A stretch of 64,000 nucleotides of DNA. Origin: an uncultured SAR86 cluster bacterium (GTDB lineage: Bacteria; Pseudomonadota; Gammaproteobacteria; Magnimaribacterales; TMED112). Positions 9,087 to 18,254 of this stretch are shown here, piece by piece; positions within the stretch are counted from its first letter, which is position 1; each line of letters opens with the position of its first letter. Both the position numbers and the translations under genes were made by a program. The notes under the pieces are model-generated. The model ran no database searches, was not told the DNA's origin, and saw only the letters and a list, made by a program, of their open reading frames with translations. Where the stretch lies: the NCBI GenBank assembly GCA_902610995.1, contig CACLXU010000004.1, forward strand, positions 1 to 64,000, in the 5' to 3' direction.

Positions 9087-9474
9087 AGATTTCCTCTCAA
9101 ATACTAATTTTTGGCTTCTTTTGCAGAATCCATCATTATTTTTTGAAAAGTATCTTGATATAGAAATTTCAAATATTGAGTTTTCAGTAATTATTGGATT
9201 GTTCTGCTTATTTTTAATCGAACTAAAGATTAAAAATGATAATAAGAAATACTTAGGAAAAGAAATTATTAGGGATGAGCCAGCACCCAAGCTTGATGAA
9301 AAAAATGAAATTAGCTCGGATCCTATAACTCAAAAGATTGATTTAGCCATTGCTTACTTAAATATGGGTAGCACAAGAAAAGCTAAATCACTCTTAGGGA
9401 AATTAAAACAACTTAAGATTTCAAAAAAACAACTCCAACAAATTGATGGTGTGCTAGCAGACATTAAAAAATGA
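9067..9474 (+). CDS. Miniature FimV-like protein (TM segment plus FimV C-terminal domain)
   Basis: The ORF track starts at TTG 9046, but I prefer ATG 9067 (135 residues), which follows AAGGGA and overlaps aroC by only 20 bp. There is one hydrophobic segment (SVIIGLFCLFLIEL). The C-terminal part, DPITQKIDLAIAYLNMGS and its continuation, matches the TPR-like C-terminal domain of FimV/HubP polar proteins. FimV normally sits just before truA, and so does this gene. Usual FimV proteins have roughly 700-900 residues with a LysM periplasmic domain; here that part is absent. It is most likely a reduced inner-membrane scaffold. The assignment rests on one domain plus synteny. Confidence 0.65.
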   Translation: MSIETLRDFLSNTNFWLLLQNPSLFFEKYLDIEISNIEFSVIIGLFCLFLIELKIKNDNKKYLGKEIIRDEPAPKLDEKNEISSDPITQKIDLAIAYLNMGSTRKAKSLLGKLKQLKISKKQLQQIDGVLADIKK

Positions 9475-10256
9475 TCAGATATTTTGTTCAGCTTGAATAC
9501 GATGGCACCAATTATTTTGGTTTTCAGAAGCAAAAACATACAAGAAATACTATTCAAAACAAAATAAACAAAGCTCTAGCTAGCATAGCAAATCATAAAG
9601 TAAAAACAGTCTGTGCAGGAAGAACTGATTCAGGCGTTCATGCATTGAATCAAATAATTCATTTTGATACAAATTCAAAAAGAACCATTAACTCATGGAT
9701 TAAAGGTACTAATACATATTTGCCCGGAGATATTGCTGTAAAAGGTTTCTATAAGGTGGATAAAAACCTTCATGCACGATTTGATGCTAGCTCAAGAACC
9801 TATAAGTATTTTATAAAGCAATGCTCAGAAAAGATTGCTATAGAAAGAAATAATTGTTTGTGGGTAAAAGAAAAGCTCAATGTTGAGCTTATGAATAAAG
9901 CTTGTAATTATCTGTTAGGTGAAAAAGATTTTTCGTCATTTCGGGCATCAAGGTGTCAATCTGCTTCAGCAATAAGAACAGTTCATCAAGCTTTCTTCAG
10001 ACAAAAGGGCAAATATTTAGTTTTTGAGATTTCAGCAAATGCTTTTCTATTGAATATGATAAGGATTTTAGTAGGGACCCTCATTGATGTAGGTAAAAAA
10101 GAAATTTCAATTAAAGCTTTTCAAAAGATCATTAATAGTAAAAAAAGATCTAGTGCGGGGAAGACGGTTTCACCAAATGGATTGTATTTCTATGGACCGG
10201 AGTATAATACCTTTAAATATATTAAAAATTTGAGTTTTATAGATGAATTGGATTAA
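9471..10256 (+). CDS. truA: tRNA pseudouridine(38-40) synthase TruA
   Basis: Isomerises uridines 38-40 in the anticodon stem of many tRNAs. It has 261 residues. The catalytic Asp53 is in CAGRTDSGVHALNQ, DGTNYFGFQ opens the protein, and ARFDASSRTYKYFI and FLLNMIRILVGTLIDVG are typical core motifs. It overlaps the mini-fimV gene by four bases and accD by fourteen. The fimV–truA–accD order is that of pseudomonads, but trpF, normally between truA and accD there, is missing. Confidence 0.96.
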   Translation: MIRYFVQLEYDGTNYFGFQKQKHTRNTIQNKINKALASIANHKVKTVCAGRTDSGVHALNQIIHFDTNSKRTINSWIKGTNTYLPGDIAVKGFYKVDKNLHARFDASSRTYKYFIKQCSEKIAIERNNCLWVKEKLNVELMNKACNYLLGEKDFSSFRASRCQSASAIRTVHQAFFRQKGKYLVFEISANAFLLNMIRILVGTLIDVGKKEISIKAFQKIINSKKRSSAGKTVSPNGLYFYGPEYNTFKYIKNLSFIDELD

Positions 10257-11103
10257 AGATATTATTCCAAATATAAAAAGGAATTTAAGCCAAACATTTG
10301 GGGAGGATAGGCAAAGCAAGGTTCCTGAAGGCCTTTGGCGTTCATGTGAAAATTGTGGTGCGATACTTTACATACCAGAGCTTAAAAAGAGCTCATATGT
10401 ATGCTCTAAATGTGGGCACCATTTCAAAATTGATGTATCAGAAAGAATAGAAGTTACATTTGATGAGGGCTCTTATAAATCACTAAATTTAAAAGAAGAT
10501 TTCGAAGACAAGTTAAACTTTTTTGATACAAAAAAATATAAGGATCGTTTTATTGCTGCAGCAAAAAAATCTGGTTCAGATGAAGCTATTTCAATAGGGT
10601 TGGGAAAAATTAAAGGAAAAGAAGTTGTTTGTGCAATATTTGAATTTGATTTTCTTGGTGGCTCAATGGGGGCGGTCGTAGGAAAAAGGTTTGTGGATGC
10701 AGTTAATCACTCAATCAAAAAGAAATTGCCTCTAATTTGTTTTTCAACAAGTGGTGGAGCAAGAATGCAAGAATCTATGATTTCATTGTTTCAAATGGGA
10801 AAAACATCAGCAGCTGTTAAAAAACTGAAAAAAGCAAAACAACCATTTATTTCTATTCTCATTGATCCTTGCTACGGAGGTGTAACTGCAAGCTTGGCAA
10901 TGTTAGGAGATCTTGTAGTAGCCGAACCTAAGGCAAGAATAGGCTTTTCAGGTAAACGAGTGATACAAGATACAGTTAAAGAAGAACTACCTGATAACTT
11001 TCAAACAGCAGAGAAACAGCTTGAAAAAGGTTTTCTTGATAAAATTGTTGATCGCAGAAACCTAAGAGATTTTTTAGAAAAAATACTCACTATAATGGAA
11101 TAA
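10243..11103 (+). CDS. accD: Acetyl-CoA carboxylase carboxyltransferase subunit beta
   Basis: Carboxyltransferase beta subunit that, with AccA, transfers carboxyl from biotin to acetyl-CoA for fatty-acid synthesis. It has 286 residues. An N-terminal four-cysteine zinc ribbon (CENCG...CSKCGHH) is followed by the crotonase-like core with GGSMGAVVGKRF, STSGGARMQESMISL and DPCYGGVTAS. The start MNWIKDI matches other AccD N-termini despite the fourteen-base overlap with truA. folC, its usual next neighbour, is absent and the SPOR protein follows directly. Confidence 0.97.
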   Translation: MNWIKDIIPNIKRNLSQTFGEDRQSKVPEGLWRSCENCGAILYIPELKKSSYVCSKCGHHFKIDVSERIEVTFDEGSYKSLNLKEDFEDKLNFFDTKKYKDRFIAAAKKSGSDEAISIGLGKIKGKEVVCAIFEFDFLGGSMGAVVGKRFVDAVNHSIKKKLPLICFSTSGGARMQESMISLFQMGKTSAAVKKLKKAKQPFISILIDPCYGGVTASLAMLGDLVVAEPKARIGFSGKRVIQDTVKEELPDNFQTAEKQLEKGFLDKIVDRRNLRDFLEKILTIME

Positions 11104-11105
11104 GA

Positions 11106-11564
11106 TTGAAAGAATTTTTTAAAAACATAATTGCTGCATTGATACTTCTTACACTTGCCTATGTAATTTTTGTTGCCACTAATGTTTATATTTTTGTTAA
11201 AAGTGACGAGTCTAAACTTACTCCTGCTCAATACTCTGAACAGATAAGTTTATTAAAAGAGGAGCTTGAAACAGCCAAGGCAAAATTCTCACAAAACAAT
11301 ATTAAAGACTCCTCTGAAAACTTAAATATTAATTATGACGGCACACCAATTGTTTGGGTTATTGAGTTAGATCAGTCAGAATTTAAAGTTCCTCTTAAAA
11401 ATATTGAAATTGATTTATTTAATCAGGGATTTATGACTTTTATGGCTGAGGATAAACTATTTGTTGGCCCATACATTGATAAATCAAATTTTGATTTTAT
11501 CCAAAATTTCCTGAAACAAAACTATGGTATTTCACCAAGGGAAATTATTAAATGGAAGAACTAA
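11106..11564 (+). CDS. SPOR-domain membrane protein, DedD-like
   Basis: A 152-residue protein read from TTG two bases after accD. An N-terminal transmembrane helix (IIAALILLTLAYVIFVATNVYIF) is followed by a short charged linker. The C-terminal domain of about 75 residues has SPOR shape: WVIELDQSEF opens it, FNQGFMTFM is mid-domain and LFVGPYIDKSNFDFIQNF closes it. SPOR domains bind denuded peptidoglycan at division septa. The position before cvpA and purF is that of dedD in gammaproteobacteria. The repeats are divergent, so the DedD name rests partly on context. Confidence 0.7.
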   Translation: MKEFFKNIIAALILLTLAYVIFVATNVYIFVKSDESKLTPAQYSEQISLLKEELETAKAKFSQNNIKDSSENLNINYDGTPIVWVIELDQSEFKVPLKNIEIDLFNQGFMTFMAEDKLFVGPYIDKSNFDFIQNFLKQNYGISPREIIKWKN

Positions 11565-12016
11565 CATTTAGCATCCTTGATATATTATTGGCAACTGGAT
11601 TGCTTTTATTGCTTGTAAGAGTAATGAAAAATGGCATTTTAAAGGAGCTAGTTTTTACATCATTTCTTCTAACTTTTTCATATATAAGTTTGAATAACAT
11701 TCAGGAGGTCTATGATTTTTTCTTAGACTTAGGGTTTGGATTCGGCAAGGAGTTTTCAAACTTTCTTGTATTGCTAATAGCTTTGGCCGGATTGCCGCTT
11801 CTAAATTTTGCAAGCGGGCTATATGTCCCAAAGTTTGAGGGCAACTTAAGTATAATTGGAGGAATTTTAGTTGCTATAATTCGTTATTTGCTATTACTTT
11901 TCTTAATAATACAAATATTCCCCGCTTTAATAGAAAATTCTTTAGTGTATGATTCTTTTATAGTAAATATAATGCTTACTTACTTCGGCAATATATTTAG
12001 TTACCTTTTATATTAA
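11552..12016 (+). CDS. cvpA: CvpA family membrane protein
   Basis: A 154-residue hydrophobic protein with about four membrane segments, opening ELTFSILDILLATGLLLLLVRVMKNGILKELVFTS in the CvpA manner (quoted here as residues 3 onward in part only). CvpA is linked to colicin V export and envelope homeostasis, with its mechanism unsettled. It overlaps the SPOR gene by thirteen bases and purF follows with no gap, the classic cvpA–purF pair. Confidence 0.85.
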   Translation: MEELTFSILDILLATGLLLLLVRVMKNGILKELVFTSFLLTFSYISLNNIQEVYDFFLDLGFGFGKEFSNFLVLLIALAGLPLLNFASGLYVPKFEGNLSIIGGILVAIIRYLLLLFLIIQIFPALIENSLVYDSFIVNIMLTYFGNIFSYLLY

Positions 12017-13465
12017 ATGTGTGGAATTGTTGGAATAGTTCAAAAAGATAATTGTTTTACAGAACTTTATGATTCTTTAATTATGTTGCAGCACAGAGGG
12101 CAAGATGCAGCTGGAATTACTGTATGCGAAAATGGTCGTCTAAATTCAAGAAAGGCTAAAGGCCTTGTGAAAGAAGTTTTTAGTCAGCAACATTTTGAGA
12201 GATTAAAAGGTAATTATGGTATTGGGCATGTTAGATATCCAACAGCTGGAGGAAATTCAAAGGAATATGCTCAACCAATGTATGTGAATTCCCCATATGG
12301 CATTTCTTTGGCCCATAATGGAAATTTATCAAATACTTCTGATCTTGCAGAAGAGTTATTTCATAGTGACCTAAGGCATATTTCAACCGATTCTGATTCA
12401 GAAGTTCTATTAAATATTCTTGCACATGAGATTTCAAAAAGAGGCGAAAATGAGCCTAGTCCTGATACTTTTTTTGATGCTGTTGAAACGACTTTTCAAA
12501 GATGTGAAGGCAGCATAAATGTCGTCTCAATAATAACTGATTATGGTTTATTGGCATTTAGAGACAAATTTGGCATAAGGCCTCTTTCATTAGGGTGGAG
12601 ACAAAATAGTGATGGCAGTAATGAATATATGGTTGCATCAGAGAGTTGTGCATTTGCCTCTTCAGGCTATGAACTAAAAAGAGACATAAAACCAGGTGAA
12701 GCTATCTTTATTACTTTTGATGGAGAACTTTATTCTAGAATGTGCTCAAATTCAGCTTCTCTAAATCCATGTCTTTTTGAGTATGTTTACTTTGCAAGAC
12801 CAGATTCTATTATTGATGGCGTAAGTGTTTATCAAGCAAGACAACTAATGGGAGAAAAATTAGCAAACAAAATTAAAAAAGAAATTCCTGATGAAGACAT
12901 TGACGTTGTAATTCCAATACCAGAAAGTTCAATAACGAGTGGAACAAAAGTTGCCAGAATATTGAACAAAGACCTGGCATATGGATTCGTTAAAAACAGG
13001 TATGTTGGAAGAACATTTATTATGCCTGAACAAAGACTTAGAAAAGAATCTGTTAGAAGAAAACTAAATCCCATAAATGACGAATTTAAAAATAAAAATG
13101 TGTTACTTGTAGATGATTCAATTGTTAGAGGTACAACCATGAAAGAGATTGTCGCAATGTGTTTTAAAGCAGGAGCAAAAAAAGTTTCTGTTGCATCTGC
13201 TGCATCAGAGGTAAAGCATCCTAATGTTTATGGAATTGATATGGCTGCACGCAAAGATTTAATTGCAAGCTCAAGAACACTCGATGAGATAAGAGATTTC
13301 ATAGGTTGTGATAATCTTGTATACCAATCATTAGAAGATCTTATCCAATCAGTACTTGAGTTAAACCCAGATTTAAAGGGTGTGGAAAAATCAATCTTTG
13401 ATGGTAAGTACCTTACAAATATTTCCAAGGAATATTTAGATATTCTTGAGCAGAAAAGGGGTTAG
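12017..13465 (+). CDS. purF: Amidophosphoribosyltransferase PurF
   Basis: First committed step of purine synthesis: PRPP plus glutamine to phosphoribosylamine. It has 482 residues. MCGIVGIV gives the N-terminal nucleophile Cys2 after Met removal. LQHRGQDAAG and GIGHVRYPTAG complete the glutaminase site, and the PRPP-binding loop is VLLVDDSIVRGTT about residue 364. As in E. coli PurF there is no propeptide. It is directly adjacent to cvpA. Its stop codon abuts the stop of convergent acnB with zero bases between. Confidence 0.97.
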   Translation: MCGIVGIVQKDNCFTELYDSLIMLQHRGQDAAGITVCENGRLNSRKAKGLVKEVFSQQHFERLKGNYGIGHVRYPTAGGNSKEYAQPMYVNSPYGISLAHNGNLSNTSDLAEELFHSDLRHISTDSDSEVLLNILAHEISKRGENEPSPDTFFDAVETTFQRCEGSINVVSIITDYGLLAFRDKFGIRPLSLGWRQNSDGSNEYMVASESCAFASSGYELKRDIKPGEAIFITFDGELYSRMCSNSASLNPCLFEYVYFARPDSIIDGVSVYQARQLMGEKLANKIKKEIPDEDIDVVIPIPESSITSGTKVARILNKDLAYGFVKNRYVGRTFIMPEQRLRKESVRRKLNPINDEFKNKNVLLVDDSIVRGTTMKEIVAMCFKAGAKKVSVASAASEVKHPNVYGIDMAARKDLIASSRTLDEIRDFIGCDNLVYQSLEDLIQSVLELNPDLKGVEKSIFDGKYLTNISKEYLDILEQKRG

Positions 13466-16045
13466 TTAGTCTTTAATTTCTTCAATATCTAAATGAGATA
13501 TATCCATATCTCTTACTTTCCTGAGGTAATCTTCAATTTCGTTGAAATTCATATACCGGAACACTTCTGAAGACATTGTATTTAGATCTTTCATATAATC
13601 TTGATACTCCTCTAAATTTGGAATTTTTCCAAGAAGAGATGATATTGCAGTTACCTCTGAAGATGCCAGGTAGACATTGCAACCATCACCCATTCTATTT
13701 GGGAAGTTCCTTGTAGAAGTTGATACCATAGTTGTTCCATCTGCTGCTCTTGCTTGATTGCCCATACATAATGAACAGCCGGGGATTTCAACTCTTGCTT
13801 TTGAGTTTTCAAAAATTTTGTAATAACCTTCTTGTTTAAGCTGATGCTCATCCATCCTTGTTGGAGGAACTATCCATAACCTCGTATTTGCTTCCCCATA
13901 TTTTTCTAACAGTTTTCCTGCAGCACGAAAATGACCAATATTAGTCATACAGGATCCAACAAATGTCTCATGAACTTTATCTCCAGCCACTTCTGAGAGA
14001 GTTTTCACATCATCTGGATCATTTGGACAGCATAGAAGTGGTTCAGTTATTTCATCCAAGGAAATATCAATAATTGCGGCATACTCTGCATCTACATCTG
14101 CTTCCATTAAGTCAGGATTTTTAATCCAGTCTTCCATCTCTTTAGCTCTTCTTTCTAAAGTTTTAGGATCATGGTATCCATCTGAAATCATCCATCGCAA
14201 TAATGTCACATTCGATTTTAAATATTCAATTATTGGCTCTTTGTCAAGTTTTACTGTACACCCCGAAGCTGATCTCTCAGCTGACGCATCAGATAACTCA
14301 AATGCCTGTTCTATTTTTAAATCAGGAAGTCCCTCTATTTCAAGACATCTTCCAGAAAAAATATTTTTCTTATTTTTTTTATCTAGTGTTAGAAGACCAT
14401 CCTTCATTGCAAAATAGGGAATTGCGTGAACAAGATCTCTTATTGTTATACCTGGATTCAGTTTTCCTGAAAATCTTACCAATACACTTTCTGGCATTTC
14501 AAGGGGCATCACTCCCAGAGTTGCAGCAAAAGCAACCATCCCCGACCCTGCAGGAAAACTAATACCTATTGGAAATCTTGTGTGGCTATCACCTCCAGTT
14601 CCAACAGTGTCAGGCAGTAACATTCTGTTAAGCCATGAATGGATGATGCCATCCCCAGGCCTCAAAGAAATGCCTCCTCGGTTAATAAAAAAGTCAGGAA
14701 GTGTTCTATGGGTAATTTCATCTACTGGTTTTGGGTATGCAGCTGTATGGCAAAATGATTGCATTACTAAATCTGCTGAAAAACCAAGACATGCCAGTTC
14801 TTTAAGCTCATCTCTTGTCATTGGGCCAGTTGTATCTTGTGATCCGACAGTTGTCATACGTGGTTCACAGTACTGTCCAGCCCGAACACCTTTTAAGCCA
14901 CAAGCTTTACCAACCATTTTTTGAGCTAATGTGAACCCTTTGTCTTTAGAGCTTTTCTCTCCGTACCTTTGGAAAACCTCTGAAGGTTTTAAGCCAAGTT
15001 TCTCTCTTGTTTTATCTGTTAATTGCCTACCAATTATAAGGTTTATTCTTCCGCCTGCTCGAACTTCATCAAATATTACATCACTCTTTAAATCAAATGA
15101 GATAAGCTCTTCTTTACTTTTAGCATCATAAATTTTTCTTTCATAAGGTTTAAGAATAATTTCTCTACCATGAGTTAATGAATCTACATCAAGCTCAATG
15201 GGGAAAGCACCTGAATCTTGTAAGGTATTGTAGAAAATTGGCGCTATTTTATTTCCAAAACAAAAGCCGCCGGTTTTTTTAGCTGGAACAAATGGGATGT
15301 CTTCTCCCATATGCCAAAGCATAGAATTAGCAGCAGATTTTCTTGATGATCCAGTTCCAACTACATCTCCAACAAATGCTAACTTTTGATTATCACATTT
15401 AAGCTCAGATAGTTTTTCTAGTGGATCATCAATGTTTTCTGACCATTTTAAAAAAGCCTGAGCATGTAAGGGAATATCGGGTCTTGACCAAGCCTCTTTT
15501 GCAGGAGAAAAATCATCTGTATTAGTCTCACCACTCACTTTATAGACTGTTAGTTGAATTTCCTCTTCTAACTCAGGCTTATTTGTAAACCATTCAGCAT
15601 TTGCCCAAGAGTTAAGGATTTCATCAGCATATTTATTCTCAGAACGTAAATTAAATATATCGTTGAAAGAATCATAAACCAGAATTGTATTTTTCAGAGC
15701 ATTCACTACTTGGGGACCAAATTTATTTGCTTTTAAAATTTCTACCAATGCCTCCACAGAATACCCTCCCAGCATAGTGCCCAAAAGTTCTATTGCTTTT
15801 GCTGGAGAAATTAATTCAATTTCAATATTTTCAAGTGCAATATCTTTTAAGAAAGCTGCCTTAACATATGCTGATTCATCAACTCCAGGAGGAACCTGAT
15901 TTATTAAAAGATCAAGACAAAATTCGTCAGCTACACCGTTTTCAAAGATTTTTACTAACTCTTGTGTTTGGCTCGCATCTAAAGGGAGTGGTGGAAGACC
16001 TTGCTCCTGTCTTTCTTGTTTGTGTTTTTGATAATTTTGTAACAT
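13466..16045 (-). CDS. acnB: Aconitate hydratase B
   Basis: Bifunctional aconitase B: citrate/isocitrate in the TCA cycle and, in several bacteria, hydration of 2-methylaconitate to methylisocitrate. The 859 residues match the usual length of about 865. The N-terminal HEAT-like domain starts MLQNYQKHKQERQEQGLPPLPL. The swivel domain has GDVVGTGSSRKSA, and the Fe-S cysteines appear in VGSCMTNIGHFRAAGK and CSLCMGNQARA near the end. Upstream an AGGG lies just before the ATG in a short leader. With prpC and prpD nearby it could complete methylcitrate conversion if acnD and prpF are absent. Confidence 0.97.
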   Translation of the reverse strand: MLQNYQKHKQERQEQGLPPLPLDASQTQELVKIFENGVADEFCLDLLINQVPPGVDESAYVKAAFLKDIALENIEIELISPAKAIELLGTMLGGYSVEALVEILKANKFGPQVVNALKNTILVYDSFNDIFNLRSENKYADEILNSWANAEWFTNKPELEEEIQLTVYKVSGETNTDDFSPAKEAWSRPDIPLHAQAFLKWSENIDDPLEKLSELKCDNQKLAFVGDVVGTGSSRKSAANSMLWHMGEDIPFVPAKKTGGFCFGNKIAPIFYNTLQDSGAFPIELDVDSLTHGREIILKPYERKIYDAKSKEELISFDLKSDVIFDEVRAGGRINLIIGRQLTDKTREKLGLKPSEVFQRYGEKSSKDKGFTLAQKMVGKACGLKGVRAGQYCEPRMTTVGSQDTTGPMTRDELKELACLGFSADLVMQSFCHTAAYPKPVDEITHRTLPDFFINRGGISLRPGDGIIHSWLNRMLLPDTVGTGGDSHTRFPIGISFPAGSGMVAFAATLGVMPLEMPESVLVRFSGKLNPGITIRDLVHAIPYFAMKDGLLTLDKKNKKNIFSGRCLEIEGLPDLKIEQAFELSDASAERSASGCTVKLDKEPIIEYLKSNVTLLRWMISDGYHDPKTLERRAKEMEDWIKNPDLMEADVDAEYAAIIDISLDEITEPLLCCPNDPDDVKTLSEVAGDKVHETFVGSCMTNIGHFRAAGKLLEKYGEANTRLWIVPPTRMDEHQLKQEGYYKIFENSKARVEIPGCSLCMGNQARAADGTTMVSTSTRNFPNRMGDGCNVYLASSEVTAISSLLGKIPNLEEYQDYMKDLNTMSSEVFRYMNFNEIEDYLRKVRDMDISHLDIEEIKD

Positions 16046-16097
16046 TTGCCCTAAAAGTTGATCATAATTCTACAACTAAGTTATCTTAATAGGAATA

Positions 16098-16556
16098 ATG
16101 AGTAATAACTTTCTTACTAAAACACCCTGCATTGGAATTTGTTCCACCACCTATGGAGATGAAATTTGCCGTGGCTGTAAAAGGTTCTCTCATGAAGTAA
16201 CCTCTTGGATTAAATATACTGATAGTGAAAAAGATAACGTTAACAGAAGGTTACAAAAGTTTAAAAAACTTATACTCTCCGACAAATTTTCTATTATCGA
16301 TGAACAACTTCTCAGAAAGTCTCTTGATGATGCCAAAATTATGTATAACGATAAACTTGAACCTATATGTTGGTTATTTGACCTTTTCAGAGCTCTGTCC
16401 CAAGAATCTCTTAAACTATCTGCCCTAGGTATTGCGTTGAAACCCTCATATTCAAAGCATTCTATTTCAGAGCTCAAAGAGCTCATCAACAAAGAGTTCT
16501 TCGAGCTGTCAACGGCCCACTATCAAAGATACATCAAAAATATAAAAGCTACCTAG
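16098..16556 (+). CDS. DUF1289 (YdhL-type) cysteine-cluster protein
   Basis: A 152-residue protein. Its first 45 residues, with [19 protein letters not shown] and a later EVTSW, carry the four-cysteine signature of DUF1289. Most DUF1289 proteins are short, about 60-90 residues; here about 100 further residues of helical, uncharacterised sequence follow. The function is unknown, and the cysteines suggest metal binding. AGGA lies just before the ATG. The gene is divergent from acnB and its 3' end overlaps convergent umuC by eight bases. Confidence 0.8.
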   Translation: MSNNFLTKTPCIGICSTTYGDEICRGCKRFSHEVTSWIKYTDSEKDNVNRRLQKFKKLILSDKFSIIDEQLLRKSLDDAKIMYNDKLEPICWLFDLFRALSQESLKLSALGIALKPSYSKHSISELKELINKEFFELSTAHYQRYIKNIKAT

Positions 16557-17811
16557 TTACAGGGATTTCCTCTATTCTTGTTGTGTACCTCTTCGATTTA
16601 ATCTGTCTTTTCATCTTCCAAGTATTTCTATAGCCTTGATTCCCAAAAAATATATTCGAGATATCTCGAATATTTATATAATCCACTGTTCTCATCAGAT
16701 CATCTGACTTTTTGCTATCGAATGATTTATCAAAAAGATTCATTTGATATCCAAGTTTTTCAGTAAAATTGCTTAAAAGTATCCCTGCTTTTGAGTACTC
16801 AAAACCTTCTCTGTAAATCTTCTCTAGAATTTTATTAGCGGTTTTTATAATTATCCTTGAATCACTGGTTGCATGAATAATTTCCATAAAATCTGAGGAG
16901 TAGATTTGTCTGATTTGTTTATTAAAGGGGTTAGAGCGTATAAAAACTGTTATTGTTCGGCATTTCTGCCCTTCAAATCTAAGTTTTTCTGCAGCTCTTC
17001 CAGCATGAAAACTAACAGCTTCACGTAATATTTCCTTTGATTTTATAGATCTTCCAAAACTTCTGCTAACCATAATTTGTTTTTTAGGCTCTAGTAAATT
17101 ATTGGTTTCAATGCATGCCTGGCCTCTTAACTCTCTTACTGTTCTTTCGAGAACAACGCTAAAGTTTGAGCCTATTGTTCTTGGATTGACTTCACTAAGC
17201 TGAAGAGCATTCTGTATGCCTAGATCATTTAATTTTGCTGACATTCTCTTACCAATTCCCCATATATTCTTTATCTCTACTGATTTCAAAAAGTGCTGAA
17301 TGATCTTTTTATCTTTAAGAATAACTGCTCCGTCAAACCTGCTATCCTCTTTCGCAACTCTATTAGCTAATTTTGCTAAGGTCCTGGTTGGGGCTATTCC
17401 AATGCTGACCGGTATGCCCACCCAGTCTTTTATTCTGTTTTTACAATCAAAAGCAAATTGAACCAGATTAATATTATTTTTATATGAAGATAGGTTAAGG
17501 AAGGCCTCATCTATACTGTAGATATCAATTTCTGGACATAGCTCTGTCAGCACATTCATTACTCTATTGGATATATCTGCATAGAGCTCATAATTGGAAG
17601 AGAAAACTATACCCCCATTGTCCAAGTAATTCTTCTTTACCTGATACCAAGGTTGCCCCATTATTAATCCCATTTTTTTTGCTTCTGATGATCTTGCTAT
17701 CACACAACCATCATTATTGCTCAACACAACAACTGGATGATTTTTTAAATCCGGTCTGAATATTCTTTCACAAGAAGCATAGAAGCTATTACAGTCAATT
17801 AATGCGTACAT
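16549..17811 (-). CDS. umuC: Translesion DNA polymerase V catalytic subunit UmuC
   Basis: Y-family polymerase of 420 residues. Catalytic acidic residues are visible as Asp6 in [16 protein letters not shown] and the Asp-Glu pair in [11 protein letters not shown], and the steric-gate position Tyr11 is kept. A little-finger domain follows, and near the C-terminus is a beta-clamp motif, QMNLFDK, equivalent to E. coli QLNLF. The gene begins on the last base of umuD (one-base overlap), so the two are coupled and should share the LexA operator before umuD. The polymerase looks fully functional, unlike its UmuD partner's protease site. Confidence 0.96.
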   Translation of the reverse strand: MYALIDCNSFYASCERIFRPDLKNHPVVVLSNNDGCVIARSSEAKKMGLIMGQPWYQVKKNYLDNGGIVFSSNYELYADISNRVMNVLTELCPEIDIYSIDEAFLNLSSYKNNINLVQFAFDCKNRIKDWVGIPVSIGIAPTRTLAKLANRVAKEDSRFDGAVILKDKKIIQHFLKSVEIKNIWGIGKRMSAKLNDLGIQNALQLSEVNPRTIGSNFSVVLERTVRELRGQACIETNNLLEPKKQIMVSRSFGRSIKSKEILREAVSFHAGRAAEKLRFEGQKCRTITVFIRSNPFNKQIRQIYSSDFMEIIHATSDSRIIIKTANKILEKIYREGFEYSKAGILLSNFTEKLGYQMNLFDKSFDSKKSDDLMRTVDYINIRDISNIFFGNQGYRNTWKMKRQIKSKRYTTRIEEIPVTR

Positions 17812-18212
17812 CAGTAAATATTGATTGAAGAGGTGACAGTCCCCAGTATTTCAAAGTCTATTATCTTTTCTATATCTAAGAATTTATTCTTATGGCAGTC
17901 TGTGTTTAATGCCATTCTCTTGCCTATGAGAATTCTTCTACATATAAATTGGCCTTCAACCGAAGCAACAATAATGCTATTGTTCTTTGGTTTTACACTT
18001 CTATCTATAACCAATATGGCATTATTTTTTATTCCTGAATAGATCATTTCGTTACCTTTATAACGCATCAAAAAAGTAGAGCTAGACCTTTTGATTAATA
18101 GATCATTTATGTTTATAGGATTTTCAATGTAGTCATTTGCAGGACTAGGGAAGCCTGAATGTTTTTGGTTTTTATGGAGAAAACTATCCTCAATCTCACT
18201 TTTAAGATCCAT
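17811..18212 (-). CDS. umuD: UmuD-like protein with both catalytic residues replaced
   Basis: 133 residues, clearly Umu[13 protein letters not shown] and NINDLLIKR align without gaps to E. coli UmuD from Gly25 to Leu99. The cleavage site Cys24-Gly25 is Ser19-Gly20 here. The catalytic serine (E. coli Ser60, GDSMIDGGI) is Glu55 in GNEMIYSGI, codon GAA. The catalytic lysine (Lys97, FTVKKL) is Arg92 in FICRRI, codon AGA. No self-cleavage by the S24 mechanism is therefore expected. The reading frame is intact and coupled to umuC, so this is not an obvious pseudogene. It may act as a fixed UmuD partner for UmuC, or be uncleavable and inhibitory. No Shine-Dalgarno is visible. Confidence 0.93.
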   Translation of the reverse strand: MDLKSEIEDSFLHKNQKHSGFPSPANDYIENPININDLLIKRSSSTFLMRYKGNEMIYSGIKNNAILVIDRSVKPKNNSIIVASVEGQFICRRILIGKRMALNTDCHKNKFLDIEKIIDFEILGTVTSSINIY

Positions 18213-18219
18213 AATAAAG

Positions 18220-18239
18220 TACTGTATATATATACAGTA
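18220..18239. promoter_or_regulatory. LexA operator of umuDC, perfect palindrome
   Basis: TACTGTATATATATACAGTA is a perfect 20-bp palindrome identical to the idealised E. coli LexA operator. It lies 7 bp before the umuD start and 15 bp after the lpxH stop. The central TATATA runs can also act as the -10, so LexA binding would occlude the promoter. Confidence 0.95.
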
Positions 18240-18254
18240 TTTTATATTAAATAT

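Noticed and set aside
14203-14924. Plus-strand ORFs of 119 and 114 aa in the 14.2-14.9 kb region
   Set aside because: They lie entirely antisense to acnB, whose protein sequence is conserved end to end; low-complexity shadow frames.
17811-18212. Calling umuD a pseudogene
   Set aside because: The frame is complete, coupled to intact umuC and conserved along its whole length; only the catalytic positions differ.
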